A stretch of 10,884 nucleotides of DNA. Source: Collinsella sp. GTDB taxonomy: Bacteria; Actinomycetota; Coriobacteriia; Coriobacteriales; Coriobacteriaceae. Of the stretch, positions 5,548 to 10,884 are shown piece by piece (the first letter of the stretch is position 1; each line of letters begins with the position of its first letter). A model generated the notes under the pieces. The model was not told the DNA's origin. It saw only the letters and a list, made by a program, of their open reading frames with translations, and made no database searches. Made by a program: the position numbers and the translations under genes. The DNA lies in the NCBI GenBank assembly GCA_022728415.1, contig JAIJJM010000036.1, positions 1-10,884 on the forward strand, read 5' to 3'.

Positions 5548-6378
5548 ATGCTATCCAAGAAGACAAAGACGGTTTTCTACGTGCTAATGGCGTTGATTAC
5601 GCTAATCATGGTTTTCCCGTTCTTGTGGATGCTCATGATGTCCTTCAAGAGCAATTCCGAGATCATGTCGAATCCTCTGGCATGGCCCAAGGCGCTGGAT
5701 TTTTCGAACTACGCCAACGCGCTGCACACGTTGAATTATCCGAGACTGTACGCGAACACGTTCATCGTATGTGCGATCTCGATCGTCATCGAGCTGACGA
5801 TCACCTTCCTCAGTTCTTTTGCTCTGGCGAGGATGACGTACAAGCGCCCGGGTCTCTCCAAGGCAGTCTACGCCTTCCTGATCACCGGCCTATGCGTCTC
5901 GCCGTTCATTCTCCTGTTCCCGGTCTACAAGATCAACCTGTTCTTCGGCCTGAAAGAGCAATTCGCGCTCATATTCCCGTATGTGGCATCCTCCATTTCC
6001 TTCAACACACTGCTTTTCGTCGGCTATCTGAAGGCCCTGCCCGTCGAGATCGACGAAGCGGCCGTCATCGACGGATGCTCCATATGGGATCTGATGATCA
6101 AAATCATCCTGCCGATGACAAAACCCGTCATCGCGACGGTGGTCATCTTCAACGTCCTCTACATCTGGAACGAGTACCCGTTCGCATCCGTCATGCTGAG
6201 GCAGCAAAGCGCATACACCCTGTCGATGGGCGCGTCCTTCTTCAAGGGAACATACACGGTTGATTACGGCGGCATCGTCGCCTCGAGCGTGATGATCATA
6301 ATCCCCGAGCTTATCTTCTACGGGCTGTTCCAGAAGAAGATCGTCGGCGGCATGGTCGCCGGCGCAGTCAAGGGCTAA
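5548..6378 (+). CDS. ABC sugar transporter permease, MalG/UgpE type
   Basis: This 276-residue partner permease starts MLSKKTKTVFYVLMALITLI and has the family's first-loop signature 'PFLWMLMMSFKSNSEI'. Six membrane segments are evident. The EAA loop is 'EIDEAAVIDGCSIWDLMIK', at about residues 167-186, followed by 'ILPMTKPVIATV', the classical COG0395 arrangement. AAGGAAAGGGG (about 5529-5539) lies inside the end of the upstream permease gene and serves as ribosome binding site, so the two permeases are likely translated together. A 29-bp gap follows before the GH172 gene. The transported sugar is inferred from context only. Confidence 0.9.
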   Translation: MLSKKTKTVFYVLMALITLIMVFPFLWMLMMSFKSNSEIMSNPLAWPKALDFSNYANALHTLNYPRLYANTFIVCAISIVIELTITFLSSFALARMTYKRPGLSKAVYAFLITGLCVSPFILLFPVYKINLFFGLKEQFALIFPYVASSISFNTLLFVGYLKALPVEIDEAAVIDGCSIWDLMIKIILPMTKPVIATVVIFNVLYIWNEYPFASVMLRQQSAYTLSMGASFFKGTYTVDYGGIVASSVMIIIPELIFYGLFQKKIVGGMVAGAVKG

Positions 6379-6407
6379 TAAAAACCAATAAAACAAAGGA
6401 GATTACC

Positions 6408-7769
6408 ATGAGTGAAATTACCGGTCTTTTCAAAGACCTCACCGAGATTAAGCACGCCCGGAACGGACGGCTCGCGAGCTGGGACCAACGAGGGAAGAAC
6501 CAGGACTACTGGGAGATCCCCGCCGGCGAGAGCATCACGCTGGGCGAAATCGAAGGCCCCGGCTGCATCACGCACATGTGGATGACCTCCTCGTGCCGCA
6601 AGGTCGTGGCGCCAAGCATCCTCGATCCGGTGCTCAACGCCTCGGCCGCTCCGGTCATGGAGATCCACCCGGCGCTTGGCGTCATTTGGGACGCCTACGA
6701 CCCGTTCTACTACCGCAAGGCATTGATCAAAATCACCTGGGACGATCAGGACGTTCCGAGCGTGCTGGCGCCGCTCGGTGACTTCTTCTGCATCGGCAAC
6801 AGCTATCCGGGCAACTTCTCCTCGATGCCGTTTAATGTGTCACTCAAGCCCGAAGAAGCCGGAAAATACGGCGCTCCGTGCTCCGTGTCCTGCTACTTCC
6901 CCATGCCCTTCAACAAGAAGGCGAAGATCGAGATCATCAACGAGAACGAGCTGCCATTTATTCTGTACTTCAACATCGATTACGAAATGTACGACAAGCC
7001 GCTTCCGGAAGACACCGCCTACTTCCACGCGGCTTGGCATCGCGAGAACCCATGCAACGGCTGGGGGCCGGACCTGCAGGTGAATTCGCCCGAGGTCAAC
7101 AACGTCACCAACTTCAAGGGCGAGAACAACTACACGATACTCGATGTCGAGGGCAAGGGGCATTACGTGGGATGCAACCTCACCGTGAAGCATTTCCAAG
7201 GAAGCTGGTGGGGCGAAGGCAACGACATGTTCTTCATCGACGGCGAGGAATACCCGAGCCTTAACGGCACCGGCACCGAAGACTACTTCAACCACGCATG
7301 GGGAATGCAACGCAACGCGTATCCGTTCTTCGGGACCATCGTCCACGAGGGGGATACGGATGGATTCCAGGTCTCGTACCGTTGGCACATCACCGATCCG
7401 GTCCGCTTCAACAAGCATCTGAAGGTGACCATCGAGCACGGCCACGCGAACCAGCTGTCCGACGATTGGAGCTCGACAGCGTATTGGTATCAGGCGTTGC
7501 CGACGGCAACGCCCATCACCATCGCGCCCGTCGAGGACCGTCTGCCGGTAGTCCCGCAGCCTCCGGAGCGGAAACTGGTCCCGCCGGCCTTCACCGACGA
7601 GCAGAAGGCCGCCCGCGAATCCTACGAAAAGCGTTGGAAGGAATACAAGCCGCTTCGCGACGAGCAATTCAGAATCAAGGAGGACAAGGCAAGGCGCGAA
7701 TCCAAGCTGAACACGGAATTCGCCAAGAAGCTGCGCGCACGGTTCGATTCGGAGCAGAACGATGAGTGA
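6408..7769 (+). CDS. GH172 (DUF2961) enzyme, alphaFFase1-like difructose dianhydride I synthase/hydrolase
   Basis: The 453-residue protein has no signal peptide, so it acts in the cytoplasm. It shows the DUF2961/GH172 hallmarks in order: 'RLASWDQRGKNQDYW' (residues 21-35), 'GPGCITHMWMT' (50-60), a first beta-jelly-roll, 'GSWWGEGNDMFFIDGE' (265-280) and 'SLNGTGTEDYFNHAWG' (284-299). Glu270 and Glu291 fall in the last two motifs. As I recall, these are exactly the numbers of the nucleophile and acid/base of alphaFFase1 of Bifidobacterium dentium, so this is an orthologue or the same protein. That enzyme interconverts difructose dianhydride I and inulobiose, acting on alpha-fructofuranosyl bonds. 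A charged helical tail (about 390-453) follows the catalytic part. AAAGGAG at 6395-6401 supports the start. The end overlaps the GH32 gene by 8 bp, linking both steps: inulobiose made here is a natural GH32 substrate. Other GH172 members act on alpha-arabinofuranosides, so substrate is strongly suggested but not proven. Confidence 0.88.
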   Translation: MSEITGLFKDLTEIKHARNGRLASWDQRGKNQDYWEIPAGESITLGEIEGPGCITHMWMTSSCRKVVAPSILDPVLNASAAPVMEIHPALGVIWDAYDPFYYRKALIKITWDDQDVPSVLAPLGDFFCIGNSYPGNFSSMPFNVSLKPEEAGKYGAPCSVSCYFPMPFNKKAKIEIINENELPFILYFNIDYEMYDKPLPEDTAYFHAAWHRENPCNGWGPDLQVNSPEVNNVTNFKGENNYTILDVEGKGHYVGCNLTVKHFQGSWWGEGNDMFFIDGEEYPSLNGTGTEDYFNHAWGMQRNAYPFFGTIVHEGDTDGFQVSYRWHITDPVRFNKHLKVTIEHGHANQLSDDWSSTAYWYQALPTATPITIAPVEDRLPVVPQPPERKLVPPAFTDEQKAARESYEKRWKEYKPLRDEQFRIKEDKARRESKLNTEFAKKLRARFDSEQNDE

Positions 7770-9243
7770 GAAAATCATGCAGGCCGCGATCGAGCGGGCG
7801 GAAAGATGCATCGCGGAGAAAGCCCCGACGGTATCCTCGGCGCCAAGCCGTCAAAGATACCATTTCATGGGCCCCTGCGGATGGATCAACGATCCGAACG
7901 GCCTGATCTATTTCAAGGGGAAATACCACTTCTTCTACCAGTTCAACCCTTATAGCGGCTTCTGGTCGCAAATGCACTGGGGGCATGCGGTCAGCGATGA
8001 CCTGATGCATTGGGAGCAGCTGCCCGTCGCGCTTGCGCCGAGCGAAAGCTATGACGACCACCCGCAGGGAGGATGCTTCTCCGGCAGCGCGATCGAAAAG
8101 GACGGGAAGCTGTATCTGATCTATACGGGCACCGCCAACAACGGCAACGGCTTCGAGCAGACGCAGAACGTCGCCGTAAGCGAGGACGGGATTCATTTCA
8201 AAAAGTATGAGGGCAATCCCGTCATCGAACCACCCAGCGGCATCCCGCATGATTTCTTCCGCGATCCCAAGGTCTGGGAACACGATGGGACCTATTACCT
8301 GGTATGCGGCGCCCAACGCGACGGAAAAGCACAAGCCCTGCTGTATCACTCGCCGGATCTGCTGCATTGGGATTTCTTCAATGTCCTGTTCGAATCACGC
8401 GGCGAATGGGGATACATGTGGGAATGCCCCGATTTCTTCCCGCTTGGGGATAAATGGGTGTTCCTCTGCTCCCCCATGGGCGCCGGCGAAAGGACCACGG
8501 TCTATTTCGTGGGTGATTTCGATTATCGGACGGGAAGCTTCACCTATACCGTCACGGGAGAGGCTGACTGGGGATTCGATTTCTACGCCCCCCAGACGTT
8601 CCTGGACCATCGGAACCGCCGCATCATGGTCGGATGGGCCAATGAATGGGATTGGATGCCGTTCTGGAAAGACTGGGGCCCGACTTGGAGGGAAGGCTGG
8701 TGCGGCTCCTTCGCCATTCCGCGAGAGATCCGCCTGAATGACGGCCTGACCCTATCTGCGACACCGGTTTCCGAAGTGAAGCTGCTATACGGCGAAAAGG
8801 CGCCCATCCCGAGCGAGCTCGAAGTCGGAGAAGAGCCGACATCCATTCAGGTCGGAGATGGCGTGGCCTACGAATTGGCCTTCGACATCGACCTGACGAA
8901 GACCGACGCGAGCAGTCTCACGCTGAAACTAAGGCAGCATGACGACCACGCGCTGACCGTCACGTTCGATTTCCCGGCCGCGCAGCTGCGTGTCGACCGG
9001 AACAACGCGGATGGGTGGAGCAAAGGCACGTCCCGCAGCCCCCTCCCGCTTCACGGGAAGGAACGGCTTGACGTGGTCGTGCTCAGTGACCAAAGCTCTG
9101 TGGAGATATTTGTCGATGGCGGACGTATTGTTCATTCAATGAACGTATTCGCGGGCAATGACCACAACGGCATCTCCTTCGCTTCTTCCGAGGGAGGCGC
9201 CTCAATCCGCGATCTGATCGGACACGGGTTGAACTCGGTCTGA
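7762..9243 (+). CDS. GH32 beta-fructofuranosidase (cytoplasmic)
   Basis: The 493-residue protein hydrolyses terminal beta-fructosyl bonds in sucrose, inulobiose and short fructans. The five-bladed propeller begins with 'WINDPNG' (nucleophile Asp44), continues with 'FRDPK' (transition-state stabiliser Asp168) and 'ECPD' (acid/base Glu221), so all three catalytic residues are present. Family motifs 'FYQFNP', 'WGHAVSDDLMHW' and 'FSGSA' are also there. Residues about 335-493 form the C-terminal beta-sandwich, with 'VEIFVDGG' near its end. No signal peptide is seen, so substrate must be imported first. The start ATG lies inside the end of the GH172 gene (8-bp overlap), with GGAG at 7751-7754, which favours coupled translation. 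In this operon its likely job is to split inulobiose released by GH172 into fructose. Sucrose or fructo-oligosaccharides are also possible substrates. No fructokinase is encoded nearby. Confidence 0.92.
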   Translation: MSEKIMQAAIERAERCIAEKAPTVSSAPSRQRYHFMGPCGWINDPNGLIYFKGKYHFFYQFNPYSGFWSQMHWGHAVSDDLMHWEQLPVALAPSESYDDHPQGGCFSGSAIEKDGKLYLIYTGTANNGNGFEQTQNVAVSEDGIHFKKYEGNPVIEPPSGIPHDFFRDPKVWEHDGTYYLVCGAQRDGKAQALLYHSPDLLHWDFFNVLFESRGEWGYMWECPDFFPLGDKWVFLCSPMGAGERTTVYFVGDFDYRTGSFTYTVTGEADWGFDFYAPQTFLDHRNRRIMVGWANEWDWMPFWKDWGPTWREGWCGSFAIPREIRLNDGLTLSATPVSEVKLLYGEKAPIPSELEVGEEPTSIQVGDGVAYELAFDIDLTKTDASSLTLKLRQHDDHALTVTFDFPAAQLRVDRNNADGWSKGTSRSPLPLHGKERLDVVVLSDQSSVEIFVDGGRIVHSMNVFAGNDHNGISFASSEGGASIRDLIGHGLNSV

Positions 9244-9263
9244 ATCGCTTGGCCGGACTAAAG

Positions 9264-9303
9264 GTATATGGGCTAAACAATATATAATGTTTAGCCCATA
9301 TAC
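9264..9303 (+). promoter_or_regulatory. Perfect 16-bp inverted repeat with TATAAT in its loop, before the LacI gene
   Basis: GTATATGGGCTAAACA (9264-9279) and TGTTTAGCCCATATAC (9288-9303) are perfect inverted repeats around an 8-base A+T centre. A consensus -10 hexamer, TATAAT, spans the loop and right arm at 9283-9288; no clear -35 hexamer is found 17 bp before it. The element lies in the 94-bp gap between the GH32 stop and the LacI start. It could be an operator for autoregulation around the LacI promoter, a terminator for the enzyme operon (without a T-run), or both. Confidence 0.6.
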
Positions 9304-9337
9304 TGCGTCGTGGCGTGATTGAATAAGGAGCTTTCTC

Positions 9338-10318
9338 ATGGTGACGATTACTGATGTGGCACAAGCCGCTGGAGTCTCCAAAAACACCGTTTCGCGCTAC
9401 CTCAACCAGCGTGGATACATATCGGACAAGACAAGAGCCGCGATACAAGCGGCCATCGACGAGCTACACTACCAGCCCAACCAGATTGCGCGGAGCCTGT
9501 ACACGCACAAGACCAATCTGATCGGTCTTGTCATACCCGACGTGGAGCATCCCTTCTTCTCGGCCATAACCGCCCAGATAGAAGACGAGCTGGACGCCCG
9601 TGGGTACAAGATGATCCTCTGCAACACGCTGCATTCCTCCAAAAAGGAACGCAAATACCTCGATCTGCTGATCGCCAACAAGGTCGACGGAATCATCATA
9701 GGTTCGCATTCCATCGACATCAATTACTCCGATATAGATGCGCCGATCGTCGCATTGGACCGCAATCTGTCCGAAGACATACCCGTCGTCGCCGCCGACC
9801 ATGCCAAAGGCGGCGAAATCGCCGCGGACGCCTTCATCGAACACGGCTGCCACAAGGTGATCCAGCTGGTGTCTTCCGGATACGTCAAAACACCTTCAAG
9901 CAAACGGCATGAGGTCTTCACGAAAAGGATGTGCGAGGCAGGCATCACCTGCATCGTGCAGGAACTTCAGCTGAACCAGTTCGAATTCCAAACCTATCTG
10001 AAAACAGCGGACGAGATCCTAGATTCATATCCCGGCCTGGACGGTGTTTTCTCGGCCGATCCGGTCACCGCCGCCATCCAGAGGCAGGCCCTTGCGCGAG
10101 GAATGAGGATCCCGGATGACATCTTCATGTTCGGATACGACGGCACGTTCCTTGCCGAGGCCGTTTTCCCGCCATTGCCTACGGTCGCGCAGCCATATGA
10201 CCAAATAGCCAAGACCGTGGTCGACGTGCTCATGAAGAAAATAAACGGCGAGAAACTGGAGAAAATGTCCTACATCATTCCGATATCGGGCAGGAACATG
10301 CCCGCCGTCTCCAACTAA
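9338..10318 (+). CDS. LacI-family transcriptional repressor, likely local regulator of the fructan/DFA operon
   Basis: The 326-residue protein starts MVTITDVAQAAGVSKNTVSRYLN, the classical LacI-family helix-turn-helix (about residues 4-23), where 'SKNTVSRYLN' is the recognition helix. The hinge-helix region is 'QPNQIARSLYTHKT' (46-59), and a periplasmic-binding-protein-like effector domain runs from 'LIGLVIPDVEHPFFSAI' to the end. Subdomain signatures 'KVDGIIIGS' and 'GMRIPDDIFMFGYD' are in place, so the protein looks complete. AAGGAG at 9325-9330 supports the ATG. It is co-directional with the operon but has its own candidate promoter region. The likely targets are the palindromes at 3014 and 3163 and perhaps the repeat at 9264. 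The inducer is inferred to be an imported sugar or its product; nothing in the sequence fixes it. Confidence 0.92.
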   Translation: MVTITDVAQAAGVSKNTVSRYLNQRGYISDKTRAAIQAAIDELHYQPNQIARSLYTHKTNLIGLVIPDVEHPFFSAITAQIEDELDARGYKMILCNTLHSSKKERKYLDLLIANKVDGIIIGSHSIDINYSDIDAPIVALDRNLSEDIPVVAADHAKGGEIAADAFIEHGCHKVIQLVSSGYVKTPSSKRHEVFTKRMCEAGITCIVQELQLNQFEFQTYLKTADEILDSYPGLDGVFSADPVTAAIQRQALARGMRIPDDIFMFGYDGTFLAEAVFPPLPTVAQPYDQIAKTVVDVLMKKINGEKLEKMSYIIPISGRNMPAVSN

Positions 10319-10550
10319 CACTGATCGGGCGTCGTGCGCCTTCGAAGCCATCATTACCGTCAGGGGAACCAAGGCGTACCGGTCATGCCCGGTTCCCCGA
10401 GCCGGAATCTGGGCATGGCCCTCCCTCGGCCGGCCGGATCCCCGGGGCCGCGTCCAACTCTTTTCCCGGCAATCCGATCACGTCACGCCCGATCTCGGAC
10501 CAGACGCCCGCCCCGCGCGGACGGCGTGATGAGGAACACTTGTATTTAGA
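10319..10550. other. Gene-free G+C-rich spacer between the LacI gene and IS21 remnant
   Basis: No credible gene is seen. Open frames here are short, Arg/Pro-rich and lack ribosome binding sites, as expected from G+C-rich noncoding DNA. It contains the hairpin at 10363-10398 and ends at an abrupt change of composition near 10545-10555, probably the IS boundary. Confidence 0.4.
10363..10398 (+). terminator. Stem-loop terminator after the LacI gene
   Basis: GGGGAACC (10363-10370) pairs perfectly with GGTTCCCC (10391-10398). Inside, GGCGT (from 10373) can pair with ATGCC, extending the stem to about 13 bp with a small internal loop. It lies 44 bp after the stop codon and has no T-run. An overlapping alternative hairpin uses ATGCCC (10385-10390) and GGGCAT (10411-10416). 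Confidence 0.5.
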
Positions 10551-10613
10551 TGCTCCTATACATTGTCGAGTGTTTGGGTGTGTTGTTTCGGTTCGGTTAT
10601 CGAGTTGATCCAT
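10550..10613 (-). pseudogene. Possible 5' stub of istB (IS21 helper ATPase)
   Basis: On the minus strand an ATG at 10613 opens MDQLDNRTETTHPNTRQ and overlaps the end of the istA frame by 17 bases, the place where istB normally starts in IS21 elements. The frame soon loses any resemblance to an IstB protein: no AAA+ Walker motif appears before the sequence changes near 10550. If real, only about 20 codons remain. The identification rests on position rather than on protein similarity. Confidence 0.25.
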
Positions 10614-10884
10614 TGGATGGCCCGTCGTCCGGGTCGGGCGGGTCGCCCTGCGCGATCCGTCTGGCCAGTGCGAGCAGGCTGGCCTCGTCCGGGGTCCTGC
10701 CGTCCTCCGCGATCGCCGTCATGGCCCGGACCGCGTTCCCGAACCCGCTCGCCACGCCGGCCCTGTGCAGGAGCGTCAGCTCGCGTCGTCTCGCCCTGGG
10801 ATCCAGGGCGTCGAGGTGGGCGGCGAGCCCGTCGGGAAGCTCGCCGCGCAGGGGCGACTCGCCCCACGCGTTGGGTTTGCGGGC
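10597..10884 (-). CDS. istA: IS21-type transposase IstA, C-terminal end (cut by window edge)
   Basis: The minus-strand frame enters from the right edge and stops at 10599-10597, giving 95 residues that start ARKPNAWGESPLRGELPDGL and end with SNGSTR. The 'RKP.A' segment followed by a helical block ('AHLDALDPRARRRELTLLHRAG', 'EASLLALARRIAQG') resembles the tail of IS21-family IstA proteins beyond the DDE core. The catalytic part lies outside the window. High G+C and Arg/Asp-rich composition match the strong third-position GC of this frame. The family call is moderate because only the least conserved part is visible. Confidence 0.5.
   Translation of the reverse strand, partial: ARKPNAWGESPLRGELPDGLAAHLDALDPRARRRELTLLHRAGVASGFGNAVRAMTAIAEDGRTPDEASLLALARRIAQGDPPDPDDGPSNGSTR

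Noticed and set aside
6840..8367. Two long minus-strand open frames opposite the GH172 and GH32 genes
   Set aside because: Both lie antisense to genes with complete catalytic motifs, show no recognisable domain and have no ribosome binding site.
9264..9303. Invertible promoter or recombination site for the nearby serine recombinase
   Set aside because: The repeat arms are only 8 bp apart, too close for inversion of a segment, the recombinase is broken and lies 7 kb away, and its own candidate sites look different.
10334..10549. 71-codon plus-strand frame after the LacI gene
   Set aside because: It is Arg/Pro-rich, runs through the terminator hairpin and has no ribosome binding site.
10556..10867. 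103-codon minus-strand frame at the right edge
   Set aside because: Its composition is almost entirely Arg, Gly, Pro and Ala. The neighbouring minus frame (10597-10884) gives a plausible IstA tail instead.
1..10884. Composite transposon formed by the two flanking elements
   Set aside because: The left elements look like IS3 and ISL3 types and the right one like IS21, so they do not share ends that could move the whole segment together.
1..10884. CRISPR array, tRNA or rRNA genes
   Set aside because: No regularly spaced repeats, tRNA cloverleaf-like segments or rRNA-like stretches were seen on either strand.

Overview
The window reads as an accessory stretch of a high-GC Gram-positive chromosome, most probably Bifidobacterium (B. 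dentium or a close relative). Three things suggest this: a sugar ABC importer with a binding lipoprotein and two permeases but no ATPase, a GH172/GH32 gene pair under a LacI-type regulator, and a DUF2961/GH172 protein with Glu at positions 270 and 291. As I recall, those are the catalytic positions of the B. dentium difructose dianhydride I synthase/hydrolase (alphaFFase1), the founding GH172 enzyme. The genus is inferred from content; no RNA gene or marker is present.

Layout, left to right. Positions 1-510 are mobile-element debris: the first codons of an IS3-type transposase on the minus strand, abutting the 3' end of an ISL3-type transposase that has lost its 5' part and carries Lys where the catalytic Glu is expected. 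Positions 567-1637 hold a relatively AT-rich orphan gene for a probable surface lipoprotein. Positions 1826-2372 (minus) hold a serine resolvase broken by a frameshift and a stop codon, with TTTCGGAAC repeats upstream that may be remains of a res site. Positions about 2510-3247 contain no convincing gene but many palindromes, a good sigma70-type promoter and LacI-like operators.

Positions 3248-9243 form one five-gene plus-strand unit: sugar-binding lipoprotein, two MalF/MalG-type permeases, GH172 enzyme and GH32 beta-fructofuranosidase. A LacI-family repressor gene (9338-10318) follows in the same direction, behind a perfect 16-bp inverted repeat whose loop carries TATAAT. The right edge (10597-10884, minus) is the C-terminal end of an IS21-type IstA transposase with a possible stub of istB.

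Working model: the binding protein and permeases import a fructose-containing oligosaccharide or anhydride, powered by an ATPase encoded elsewhere. Cytoplasmic GH172 opens difructose dianhydride I (or a related alpha-fructofuranoside) to inulobiose, and GH32 cuts this to fructose. The local LacI repressor probably controls the operon through a near-repeated 18-bp imperfect palindrome. One copy overlaps the -35 box and the other lies 149 bp downstream in the leader, a spacing compatible with DNA looping. Insertion-sequence remnants of different families on both sides mark this as an exchangeable genomic segment.
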